Shown: piece by piece, positions 17,676 to 28,232 of the stretch
Layout: each line of letters begins with the position of its first letter
Numbering within the stretch: position 1 is the stretch's first letter
Source of the DNA: Nocardia sp. MH4
GTDB taxonomy: Bacteria > Actinomycetota > Actinomycetes > Mycobacteriales > Mycobacteriaceae
Direction of reading: 5' to 3'
NCBI RefSeq assembly: GCF_019266065.1
Contig: NZ_LPNR01000099.1
Span: 38,369-102,368 of the forward strand
DNA length: 64,000 bases
Notes under the pieces: model-generated
Told to the model about the DNA's origin: nothing
Seen by the model: only the letters and a program-made list of their open reading frames with translations
Databases searched by the model: none
Made by a program: the position numbers and the translations under genes

Positions 17676-19071
17676 CGAGCAACTCCTCCATCGATTCGTG
17701 CACCGACGCCGCCAGGACGTCGATGTCGGCCATGGCGTCGCGGTCGGCGTTGAGTCCGTAGAAGACCTGACCGTCGTACGAGGTGAGCCCGAAACTCAAC
17801 GTCTGATTGCGCAGCAGCGGCGATACCGGATACATCTCCAGCATGCGCGCCCCGCCGATGTACATCGCGGTCTGTGGTCCCGGCGCGTTGGTGATCACCA
17901 GGTTGAACGTGTTGTCGGCGAAGGTACTCGCCGCGCGCACGCTCATCGCGTGCAGGCTCGCCGGGGCGAACCCGGCCAGGTGCACCAGCGTGCGAGCCCG
18001 CACGCCACGACGCTGCCGACCTGCGGCTTCGGTGGCGTGCGAGATGTGGGACAGGCGCATCACCGGATTCGGCTCGCCGACCGGCAGATCGATCAGGAAC
18101 GAGGAGACCTCGCTGGCCGGGGTCAGCTGGTCGCCGCCGTCGACGTAGACCGACATCGGCACCACGGCCCGCAGGTTGTCCGATTCGACCAGGGCCTCGT
18201 TGCGTGAGAGCAGCCAGTTGCGCAGCGCGCCGGTGACCACGGCGAGCACCGTGTCGTTGATCGAGCAGTCGAAGTGGCGCCGGATGGTCCGGTAGTCCTC
18301 GAGGTCGGTGCGCACCACGTCGAACCGCCTGCTGCGCGAGGTACGGGCGTTGAGCGGGCTGTCGGCGACCCCGGAGGTCGCCGCGCGGACCGCGTTCGTC
18401 GCCGCCTTGACCGCCATGCGCGTGCCCCGGACCAGCCCGAACGCGTTCGACCCGGCGTCGCGGGCGACCTCGTAGGCCTCGCGCGGCTGCGCGGCCAGCT
18501 GGGACAGCGCGCCCGCCAGCAGCTCCACGTCGGTGGGTTCGCGCGGGGCCCGCCACGCGTCGTCGGCCAGTTCGCGCGGCAGCGGGCTGTTGTCGAGGAT
18601 CACGTGCCCGATCTCGAGGGCGGTGTCGCCGTCGACGAGCGCGGAGTGCGATTTGGTGAACACCGCGCTGCGCCCGTCGGCCAGCCCCTCGATGAGATAC
18701 ATCTCCCACAGCGGCCTGCCCTGATCGAGCGGGCGCGAGGCGAGCCGGGCGACCAGGTCGTAGAGCTGTTCGTCGCTGCCCGGACCGGGCAGCGCGGAGC
18801 GGCGGATGTGGTAGCTGATGTCGAAGCGGCTGTCCTCCACCCACACCGGCCTGCCCAGGGCGAGCGGGATCTCGCGCACCTTGCGGCGGTAGCGCGGCAC
18901 CAGCGGCAGCCGGGATTCGACCAGGTCGATGAGGCCGTCGTAGTCGAGGACCTGGCCGGTGACGCCGGTTTCGGTGTTCTGGAGGATCGCGAGAGAGCCG
19001 ATGTGGATCGGGTTGCTGCTCGACTCGAGTCGGTAGAACGACGCATCCTGCGGCGTCAGTCTCGTGATCAC
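17662..19071 (-). CDS. Wax ester synthase/diacylglycerol acyltransferase-like protein (Tgs3-like)
   Basis: 469-residue WS/DGAT family protein, family role esterification of acyl-CoA to diacylglycerol or fatty alcohol for storage lipid. Family blocks are RLTPQDASFYRLE, PLDQGRPLWEMYLIEG, the motif region KSHSALVDGD and the C-terminal NLVITNAPGPQ. In the canonical HHxxxDG, the second (catalytic) His is Ser143 here, so activity is uncertain. The GTG at 19071 is preferred over the ATG at 19125 because the palindromic operator 19126-19141 abuts the latter and homology begins at RLTPQD. Confidence 0.88.
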   Translation of the reverse strand: MITRLTPQDASFYRLESSSNPIHIGSLAILQNTETGVTGQVLDYDGLIDLVESRLPLVPRYRRKVREIPLALGRPVWVEDSRFDISYHIRRSALPGPGSDEQLYDLVARLASRPLDQGRPLWEMYLIEGLADGRSAVFTKSHSALVDGDTALEIGHVILDNSPLPRELADDAWRAPREPTDVELLAGALSQLAAQPREAYEVARDAGSNAFGLVRGTRMAVKAATNAVRAATSGVADSPLNARTSRSRRFDVVRTDLEDYRTIRRHFDCSINDTVLAVVTGALRNWLLSRNEALVESDNLRAVVPMSVYVDGGDQLTPASEVSSFLIDLPVGEPNPVMRLSHISHATEAAGRQRRGVRARTLVHLAGFAPASLHAMSVRAASTFADNTFNLVITNAPGPQTAMYIGGARMLEMYPVSPLLRNQTLSFGLTSYDGQVFYGLNADRDAMADIDVLAASVHESMEELLGACI

Positions 19072-19125
19072 GCGCTCCGCTACTCCTTCCGGTGCCGCAC
19101 CGCGCAGATCGGGCACGTGCCTCAT

Positions 19126-19141
19126 CCTACGTCACCGTAGG
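19126..19141 (-). promoter_or_regulatory. Putative TetR-type operator, copy 3 (WS/DGAT)
   Basis: CCTACG-TCAC-CGTAGG, a perfect 6-bp palindrome with the same TACG-N4-CGTA core as copies 1 and 2. It lies 55 bp upstream of the preferred WS/DGAT start and faces the secA1 promoter region. Confidence 0.65.
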
Positions 19142-19318
19142 TGAATCGCGGTGCCGGGCAAGGAGCCTCCTCGGCGCGCGTGACCTGGGCCGATGCCATC
19201 GCCCGGTACACCGGGCACGGGTACTCCCGGCCGGGTACGGTGGTCTGCGGACTACCATGGCCCATAACACCGTGGCTCACTAGCCGAACACACTCCGACC
19301 AGAGGACTGACGAGACCC

Positions 19319-22114
<2,796 letters not shown>

Positions 22115-22136
22115 CGCACTCTCGATAGCTAGACCC

Positions 22137-22168
22137 ACCGAGGCCCCCGCACCCGCGGGGGCCTCGGT
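22137..22168 (+). terminator. Hairpin terminator after secA1
   Basis: ACCGAGGCCCCCGC pairs perfectly with GCGGGGGCCTCGGT (14 bp, 4-nt loop ACCC), followed by CTTCGTT. It lies 22 bp after the secA1 stop. Confidence 0.88.
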
Positions 22169-22230
22169 CTTCGTTGAAGCAGCTGAAATCCGACCGGCCG
22201 CACCGCGGTTCGTCGGCGACGCCGCGGAAT

Positions 22231-22455
22231 TCAGCTCGTGGGGGTCGACGATCCAGAGGTGCTCCGCGTGCTCGAGGGGGTGGTCGCGGAGGACTTCGGG
22301 GTGCTCGGGCCGGTGCAGCCGCCGGTCTTGTCGACGACCGGCACCACCATCTCGCACACGACTTCTTTCGCCGTGTCGGCTCCTTCGTCCGCCTTGCAGC
22401 CGACGATCCCGAATCCGACGACGAACGCGAGAACCACCGCGACCAGCTTCTGCAC
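22231..22455 (-). CDS. Small lipoprotein
   Basis: 74-residue predicted lipoprotein. Starting at GTG 22455 it has a hydrophobic signal (KLVAVVLAFVVGFGIVGC) with lipobox IVGC at 17-20. The mature part has two more Cys (VVCEMV and GGCTG), and a Ser/Thr/Pro-rich C-terminus (residues ~50-74) looks disordered. A longer frame to a TTG at 22491 is possible but would spoil the signal sequence. Function unknown. Confidence 0.6.
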   Translation of the reverse strand: MQKLVAVVLAFVVGFGIVGCKADEGADTAKEVVCEMVVPVVDKTGGCTGPSTPKSSATTPSSTRSTSGSSTPTS

Positions 22456-22533
22456 AGCGTCAGAATGCGCGTGTATTACCCACTCGTGCAAGGAAATTCG
22501 TGGTCACCTGCCCCGCGCTCGGGCGTGGCTACC

Positions 22534-23211
22534 TCATCCGCACACGGCTACCCCGACCGCGGTGGCGCCGTTGCGGGCGAACCACGCCGCGAGTTCCTCG
22601 CCGCGCACCAGCCGCGGTGACTCGTAACCGATGTCGATCGCGCCGTCGACCGCCCCGCTGGCGCCGGTCAGATCGCAGCCGGCCAGCCGCGCGCCGTCGA
22701 AGTTCGCGCGATCGAGCCGGCAGTCCCGCAGACTCGCGCCGCGGAAGTCGCTGTCGCCGAAGCAGGCCCGGCGCAGGTCGGCGCCGGTCAGATCGGCGCC
22801 GCGGAAATCGGAGGCCGCGAAATCGGCTTTCATCAGGCGCGCGCCGACGAGCCGGGCCGTGCGCAAGACGCAGTCGCGGGCCTGCGCGGTGCCGAGGTCG
22901 GCGCCGGTGAGGTCGGCCCCGGACAGATCGGTGGCGAGCATCCAGGCGCCGTAGAGGTCGGTATCGATCAGCCGGGCACCGGCCAGCCGGGCTTCGCCGA
23001 GCTCGGCGCCGCCCAGATCGAGCCCCGACAGATCGCTGCCGGTGAGGTCGAGTCCCCAGCCGTTGAACAGCATCTCGGTCGTGCGTGGCACCGTCGGGTC
23101 GGCGGGGAGCTGGGCGAGATAGTGGGCGAGGACCTTCCTCGCGTCGGGGTCGTTGGGCCACCTGGGCACCGTGTGCAGATCGGCTTTCGGCCGACGCCGC
23201 CAGAACATCAT
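22534..23211 (-). CDS. Pentapeptide-repeat protein
   Basis: 225 residues. From about residue 48 to 195 the sequence is built of pentapeptide repeats A(D/N)LxX (LDLTGSDLSGLDLGGAELGE..., ADLTGADL, ADFAASDFRGADLTGADL), which fold into a right-handed quadrilateral helix. Some such proteins (MfpA, Qnr) mimic DNA and bind gyrase; others have no known role, and nothing here decides between them. The ATG lies just after AT-rich DNA with little ribosome site, so a leaderless start is possible. Confidence 0.9.
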   Translation of the reverse strand: MMFWRRRPKADLHTVPRWPNDPDARKVLAHYLAQLPADPTVPRTTEMLFNGWGLDLTGSDLSGLDLGGAELGEARLAGARLIDTDLYGAWMLATDLSGADLTGADLGTAQARDCVLRTARLVGARLMKADFAASDFRGADLTGADLRRACFGDSDFRGASLRDCRLDRANFDGARLAGCDLTGASGAVDGAIDIGYESPRLVRGEELAAWFARNGATAVGVAVCG

Positions 23212-23268
23212 GAGAAGTATTTACACCCTGCGGTTCTCACGCGGGAACGGTCGGGTCACGAACACGAA

Positions 23269-23592
23269 TCAGCTGGCGCGGTGGATGGGATGGACCCGCG
23301 ACAGCGCCCGTTTGGCCTCGGCGAGTGAGATCAGCTGATCCTCGTCGTCGATCTCGGCGACGGCGGCCTCCGCCCATTCCCGCAGCAGCGTGGACACGCC
23401 GACCCGACGTTCGTCGGCCAGGTCCTTCAACCGGGAGTGCAGGCCCAGCGGCAACCGGATGGAGGTGGTCACCATGATGTCCTCGTTGGCGGGCAGGCGG
23501 GGTGGCGCTTCGGCGGCCGCATCGGAGAAACTCAGCCGATCCATGAAGTCGGCGAGCTCTTCCTTGCTCGATGGATAATCCTGATCGCTCAT
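23269..23592 (-). CDS. BrnA/CopG-like antitoxin
   Basis: 107-residue probable antitoxin. A central ribbon-helix-helix-like segment (MVTTSIRLPLGLHSRLKDLADERRVGVSTLLREW, about residues 40-73) would bind DNA. The N-terminal acidic region (residues 1-35) could wrap the toxin. Its ATG overlaps the stop of the upstream toxin-like gene (ATGA at 23589-23592), giving the toxin-first order typical of BrnTA systems. Confidence 0.75.
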   Translation of the reverse strand: MSDQDYPSSKEELADFMDRLSFSDAAAEAPPRLPANEDIMVTTSIRLPLGLHSRLKDLADERRVGVSTLLREWAEAAVAEIDDEDQLISLAEAKRALSRVHPIHRAS

Positions 23593-23867
23593 GAGCGGTC
23601 CCTACTTTCCCACTGCTCGAATTGCGCCAGCTCCTCGGCGCGCATCGCGCGTGCGCCGATGATCACCCACGTCCAGTCGTCGCGCTGTCGTGTGACCACG
23701 ATCAGCGGACGTCCGGCCGTGGTGCGCCCCCACACCGTCAGAACGGACACCTGGCCGTCGAAGGCCGGGCGTGGCCACCGTCGTGACGCTGCGAGGACCT
23801 GCCGAACCTCGCTGGGTTCGACGCCGATCAGGTGAGCGATCGCCCAATCAGGCCACTCGAAACCCAT
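23589..23867 (-). CDS. BrnT-like toxin
   Basis: 92-residue small protein with a BrnT/RelE-like pattern: MGFEWPDWAIAHL at the N-terminus, a central GRTTAGRPLIVVTRQ strand pair, VIIGARAMRAEELAQFE near the end. BrnT proteins are ribonucleases that stop translation. The partner at 23269-23592 follows with a 4-bp overlap. ATG at 23867 sits 6 nt after TATTAT, suggesting a leaderless transcript with a palindromic operator just upstream. Confidence 0.72.
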   Translation of the reverse strand: MGFEWPDWAIAHLIGVEPSEVRQVLAASRRWPRPAFDGQVSVLTVWGRTTAGRPLIVVTRQRDDWTWVIIGARAMRAEELAQFEQWESRDRS

Positions 23868-23884
23868 AAGTCCATAATACGCAC

Positions 23885-23895
23885 GTAGTAACTAC
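23885..23895 (-). promoter_or_regulatory. Putative toxin-antitoxin operator
   Basis: GTAGT-A-ACTAC palindrome 18-28 bp upstream of the toxin ATG, just upstream of the TATTAT -10-like element. A position expected for autorepression by the antitoxin. It is short (5-bp arms), so this is tentative. Confidence 0.4.
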
Positions 23896-23944
23896 CTGTG
23901 AAAGCACTGAGCATCCCGACCGGATCGGTGGGTAGATTCGCTGG

Positions 23945-25498
23945 GTGTTGACCATCAGCAGACTGGTCGCCGATCCCGCGCTCGGCCTGCGGATCGTGAC
24001 GCCGGAACTCACCGATCGCCTGGCCGCCGAGATCCGCTGGCTGCACACCACCGAGCTGCCCGACCCGTCGCGCTATGTGCGTCCCGGCGAGCTGGTGCTG
24101 ACCAACGGGCTGTGGCGGCCGCACGTCGCGGCGGCGGGGTTCGTCGAGGCGCTGACCCAGGCGGGTGCGGCCGGCCTGGTCTTCGGGCTGACCGCGCAGA
24201 CCCCGGTGCTGCCCGCCGAACTCGTCGACCTGTGCCGCGAGCGCGAGCTGCCCCTGGTCGAGTTGTGTATCGGGGTCCCGTTCGCCGCCCTCACCCGGGC
24301 CGCCGCCCGGATCCAGAACGAGGTACTGCAAGCCGAGCTGACCGCGACGGTGCGTCGGGGCGACGCGCTGGCCACCGCGCTCTCGCGTGGCAGCGGTGCG
24401 GCGGGCGTCCTCGAAATCCTGCGGGGCGAGACGGAATTGCCGCTGCTGGTGGTCGATCGGCGGGGCCGCTGCCTGGCCGCCATCGGCTGTGAGCCGACCG
24501 CCGAGCAGATCAGGGTGGCCGCCGCCGCGCTCAATCGCACGCCACCGCCGCTGGAGGTGAACCTGCTCGGGTCGGGACCGACGGCGCTGTACCTCGTCAA
24601 GGGCGCGATGGGGGAGATCGACGCCGGGCTCTACTGCCTCGAGCCGGCGGCGACGCTGACCGCCGCCGACCGGGAGGCCCTCGAGCAGGCGGCCAGGTTC
24701 CTGAGTCTCGAGGTCACCAAACAGCAGGCGGTGCAGGCCATCGAGGCCCGCTTCGCCGCCGAGGTGCTCGAGATGATCCTGTCCGGACCCGGCCGCGACG
24801 ACGACGTGAGCCGTCGGTTGCGGGCCTACGGCGTGCCGTCGGACGAGCCGCTCGCGGTCCTCGCGCTCGCGGGCGCGGACGTGTCCCTCGACGACATCGC
24901 CGACGCGGTGGGCACCCTGTTCGCCGCGCACGGCATCCCGGTGTTCACCGCCGCGGGCAGCCGCGACGTGGTGGCGGTGAGCCCGTGGCCGGGCACCGCC
25001 GAGGAGCTGGCCCGCTTCGCCGCCGAGCTCTCCGGCGACATCGCCCGCCGTACGGCGGCGCCCCGCATCGTCATCGGCGTCGGTGACCTCGCCGCCGCCG
25101 CGTCGAGCCTGCGCGAGCCGCTGGTCCGGGCGCGGGAGGTCTGCCAGGCGTTGCGCGCGCAGCCCGGCCCCGACACCGCGACCTTCGCCGATATCGCCAC
25201 CCACCGGATGCTGCTGGGCCTGCTCGACGCCCGGGTCCTGGAGCGATTCACCGACCAGGTCCTCGGCGCCCTGCGTGCGCACGACGCCCGCGCCCACACC
25301 GAACTCGAGCACACCCTGCGCGTCTTCCTCGCCAACGACGGGCAGTGGGGGGTGACGGCGACGGCGTTGCATGTGCACGTCAACACCCTGCGCAACCGGA
25401 TGGCCAGGATCACCGAGCTCACCGGCCGCGATGTCCACCGGCTCGCCGACACCGTCGACCTGTTCCTCGCGCTCGCGGCGGGCGCTCAGCCGGGATAG
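23945..25498 (+). CDS. PucR-family transcriptional regulator
   Basis: 517-residue regulator. The N-terminal purine-catabolism PucR domain (about 1-125; ELPDPSRYVRPGELVLTNGLW) is followed by a GGDEF-like middle domain. A C-terminal PucR-type helix-turn-helix of about 60 residues (TLRVFLANDGQWGVTATALHVHVNTLRNRM) comes last. Such proteins usually activate nearby nitrogen-compound catabolism genes. The gene converges on the deacetylase gene with a 13-bp overlap of stops, and the cluster at 25486-29669 is its probable target. GTG start at 23945. Confidence 0.92.
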   Translation: MLTISRLVADPALGLRIVTPELTDRLAAEIRWLHTTELPDPSRYVRPGELVLTNGLWRPHVAAAGFVEALTQAGAAGLVFGLTAQTPVLPAELVDLCRERELPLVELCIGVPFAALTRAAARIQNEVLQAELTATVRRGDALATALSRGSGAAGVLEILRGETELPLLVVDRRGRCLAAIGCEPTAEQIRVAAAALNRTPPPLEVNLLGSGPTALYLVKGAMGEIDAGLYCLEPAATLTAADREALEQAARFLSLEVTKQQAVQAIEARFAAEVLEMILSGPGRDDDVSRRLRAYGVPSDEPLAVLALAGADVSLDDIADAVGTLFAAHGIPVFTAAGSRDVVAVSPWPGTAEELARFAAELSGDIARRTAAPRIVIGVGDLAAAASSLREPLVRAREVCQALRAQPGPDTATFADIATHRMLLGLLDARVLERFTDQVLGALRAHDARAHTELEHTLRVFLANDGQWGVTATALHVHVNTLRNRMARITELTGRDVHRLADTVDLFLALAAGAQPG

Positions 25499-26349
25499 AT
25501 CGCCGGATCCAGGTCGTAGGTGGGCAGTGGCCGCTGCGGTGTCGCGGTGTCGGCGCGGGCCCAGGCCGCCACGTCCCGGCAGCGCGCGAACGTCACGTCC
25601 CCGCACTCCTGGGCGTAGCGGATCAGGCTGCGCAGCGCCAGCATCCGGCCAGGGCGGCCGGTGAGGAACGGGTGCATGCAGACGTTGAACAGGCACCGGT
25701 AGTGGCGCATCCCGTCGAGTTCGGCCCGCCACATGCGCTCGACCTTGGCCGGCTCCTCGATGACCGACCCGATCCGCGGTTGCGGCAGGTACGCGTACTG
25801 CTCCCAGTCGTCGAGCGACCAGTGCACCGGCAGTTCCACCACCGGCGCGTGCGCGCCCGGCACCAGATACGGCCGGTCGTCACCCATCAGCGAGGAGTCG
25901 TAGGCCAGCCCGTATTCGGCGACCAGCCCGAGGGTTTCGCGGCTGGCGCTCCACATCGCCGCCCGGTGCCCGGCGATGTCGATGCCCTGTGCCGCGAAAA
26001 CCTCCAATGCCCGAACGAAATCCGCGCGCTCGGCGCCCGGGGGCAGCGAGGTGGGCGCTCGGTGACTGTAGGAGTGGTGGGCGACCTCGTGCCCGCGATC
26101 GACGATCGCGGCGGCCAGCCCCGGACGCTGCTCCGCGACCCAGCCGGGCACGAAGAACGTCGCGGGCACGGCCAACTCGTCGAGCAGGTCGAGGATCCGT
26201 GGCACGCCGACATCGGGCCCATAGGACTGGTGCGACATCACCATCGGGTGCTCGGCGTAGCGCCCGCCCTCGGCGAGGATCGGCGTCTCGGCGTCGACGT
26301 CGAAGGTCAGGGTCGCCACGGCGGCCGCGCCACGGGTCCAGGAGGTCAT
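25486..26349 (-). CDS. Polysaccharide deacetylase-family hydrolase
   Basis: 287-residue NodB-fold metal-dependent hydrolase of the PgdA/PuuE-like subgroup. Motif 1 is TFDVDAE (residues 14-20) and motif 2 is HHSYSH, which supply the metal ligands. No signal peptide or membrane helix is seen, so it is cytosolic. That, with the PucR/DUF1989 context, favours an amide or allantoin-like substrate over peptidoglycan (inference). ATG overlaps the oxidoreductase stop (ATGA at 26346-26349). Confidence 0.88.
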   Translation of the reverse strand: MTSWTRGAAAVATLTFDVDAETPILAEGGRYAEHPMVMSHQSYGPDVGVPRILDLLDELAVPATFFVPGWVAEQRPGLAAAIVDRGHEVAHHSYSHRAPTSLPPGAERADFVRALEVFAAQGIDIAGHRAAMWSASRETLGLVAEYGLAYDSSLMGDDRPYLVPGAHAPVVELPVHWSLDDWEQYAYLPQPRIGSVIEEPAKVERMWRAELDGMRHYRCLFNVCMHPFLTGRPGRMLALRSLIRYAQECGDVTFARCRDVAAWARADTATPQRPLPTYDLDPAIYPG

Positions 26350-27461
26350 CGGCGTGCGCGCCAGGCCGCGGCAGTGTCCAGGTTCGCCATGGGGTGCAGC
26401 ATCTCACGGTCGAACGCGGCGAGCGGAGCCCCGGTCTCGACCCGGCGGGGCAGGTCGGGGTTGGCCAGCGCGCCGGTGCCGAGCGAGAGCAGATCCGCGT
26501 GCCCGCCGGTGAGGACGTCGGCCGCCTGGGGCAGCGCGTGCATGCCGCCGTTGGCGACGACCGGCTTACCGGTCACCTCGCGGGCGAGCTGGGTGATCGT
26601 CGAGCCGCCCGCCAGCCGCGCGGTCTCCAGGAAGTCGCGGCCCTCGCTGGCGATGTGCAGGTAGCTCGCGTCGGCCAGCGCGTCGAAGATCACACGCGCG
26701 TCGTCCGCGCCGCCGGGCCAGCGGTAGGCGAAGTCGTTGACCTTAGTCTGCGACAGCCGCATTCCCACCGGCAGGTCGCCGACGGCCTCGCGCACCGCGT
26801 CCAGCACGCGCACGTGCAGCCGGATCCGGTTCGCCACCGGGCCGCCGTACTCGTCGGTGCGCAGATTGGTGTAGTCGGTGAGGAACTGGTCGAGCAGGTA
26901 GCCGTTGGCGCCGTGGATCTCGACGCCGTCGAACCCGGCGGCCCTGGCCCGGGTGGCCGCGGCGGCGAATCCGGCGATCACCTCGTCGATATCCCGGGCG
27001 GTCATCTCCGCGGGCGCGCTCCACGCGCCGCCGACGCCGCCGTAGTCGGCCATCATCCGTCCCGGCGGCGCCACGGCCGACGGACCGATCGTCCCGACGC
27101 CGTAGGAGTTGCCCTGGGAGATGGCGCCCGCGTGCATCAGCTGGGCGACGATCGGCACGCCCTCGGCGTGCACCGCGTCCACCACCGTCCGCCACCCGGC
27201 GACATGGCCCTCGGTGACCAGACCGGGCTGGCCGAAGTAGCCCTGGCTGTGCGCGGCGTCGGGGTAGATGCCCTCGGTGGTGATCAGGCCGAAGCCGCCT
27301 GCGGCGAATTCGCGGTAGTACCCGGCCATCTGCGCGGTCGGGGTGCCGTCGGGCTGGGCCGAGATCCGGGTCATCGGGGCGACGGTGAAGCGGTTGCGCA
27401 GCCGCAGGGGTCCGAGATCGAACGGGGCGAGGGCGGGGTGGGCGAGGTCGGTGGTGGTCAT
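26346..27461 (-). CDS. Old yellow enzyme-family NADH:flavin oxidoreductase
   Basis: 371-residue FMN-dependent TIM-barrel oxidoreductase. Landmarks are RLRNRFTVAPMTR at the N-terminus, AQLMHAGA, the substrate/flavin motif GFDGVEIHGANGYLLDQFL, and the C-terminal LGTGALANPDLPRR phosphate site. It reduces activated C=C bonds or related groups; the true substrate is unknown. ATG at 27461 overlaps the DUF1989 stop, so three minus-strand genes are translationally coupled. Confidence 0.9.
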   Translation of the reverse strand: MTTTDLAHPALAPFDLGPLRLRNRFTVAPMTRISAQPDGTPTAQMAGYYREFAAGGFGLITTEGIYPDAAHSQGYFGQPGLVTEGHVAGWRTVVDAVHAEGVPIVAQLMHAGAISQGNSYGVGTIGPSAVAPPGRMMADYGGVGGAWSAPAEMTARDIDEVIAGFAAAATRARAAGFDGVEIHGANGYLLDQFLTDYTNLRTDEYGGPVANRIRLHVRVLDAVREAVGDLPVGMRLSQTKVNDFAYRWPGGADDARVIFDALADASYLHIASEGRDFLETARLAGGSTITQLAREVTGKPVVANGGMHALPQAADVLTGGHADLLSLGTGALANPDLPRRVETGAPLAAFDREMLHPMANLDTAAAWRARR

Positions 27462-28084
27462 CGGTTCTTCTCCTCGGTGGTCAGGACGGTCAGCGACAGC
27501 GGGCTCGGGCCCGCCCCGTTGATGACGTTGTGGTCCTGCGGGCAGGACGAGACGACGACGAGACACGGCAGCTCGGCGCGCAAGGTGATGGCGTCGCCGG
27601 GCCGCGTCGCGGCGGTCAGCCACGACAGCTCGCCGTCGGCGCCGACGGGGATGCGCATGAACACGTTGATGGGCTGCGGGATATGGGACGGCGCCGGATA
27701 CCCGCGTTCGGCCAGCGCGTCGGTCAGGTTCTGCGCACAGCTGGCGTGGTCCGGATCCCCGTAGGCCGCATAGCGTTGCGGGTCGCAGGCGGCGATCAGC
27801 ATGTCGTGAATGCCGGGGGAGGTGTCGGCGAGGTAGGTGAGGATCGGGCGGCGCCGGTTGGTCACGAATGCCTCGCCCAGCGCCGGGAACAGGCGGCTGG
27901 TGTGGGTACGGGTGTGCGCGGCGCTGTGGTGTTCGGCGAGGTCGTCGGCGTGGTAGGCGAACACGTCACCGACCTGCCCGCCGGCGACATCGGTGATCCG
28001 CAGGCGATCTCCGGGGCGCAGGAGCACCGACCTGGCCTGCCTGGCGGGCACGAGGACCGGCTCCGGGTGGCTCAACGTTGTCAT
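27458..28084 (-). CDS. DUF1989 (urea carboxylase-associated) protein
   Basis: 208-residue DUF1989 protein, the family usually found beside urea carboxylase and guanidine or amine degradation genes. Visible are LRPGDRLRITDVAGGQVGDVFAY, a His/Cys set (HTRTHTSRLF, CDPQRY, DHASCAQNL) and the C-terminal LVVVSSCPQDHNVINGAGPSPL. Cys and His residues suggest metal binding. It is the first gene of the minus-strand operon, divergent from the amidase over a 148-bp gap that must hold both promoters. No urea carboxylase gene is in the window. Confidence 0.85.
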   Translation of the reverse strand: MTTLSHPEPVLVPARQARSVLLRPGDRLRITDVAGGQVGDVFAYHADDLAEHHSAAHTRTHTSRLFPALGEAFVTNRRRPILTYLADTSPGIHDMLIAACDPQRYAAYGDPDHASCAQNLTDALAERGYPAPSHIPQPINVFMRIPVGADGELSWLTAATRPGDAITLRAELPCLVVVSSCPQDHNVINGAGPSPLSLTVLTTEEKNR

Positions 28085-28232
28085 GCCGTTCAGTCAACCG
28101 GTGCGCGGGACCCGAGCGCCATGGAGATGTCGACACTCTCTTGTGTTCGAAGTGGATGTTTCACTATGTCACGAGGGCTTGCGGGCGCGATAGCGTGCGA
28201 TGGTCCGTTCGGTCTACGCACAGGAAGTGCCC

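Noticed and set aside
17662..19125. WS/DGAT starting at ATG 19125
   Set aside because: The palindromic operator directly abuts this codon, no ribosome site is present, and family homology begins near the GTG at 19071.
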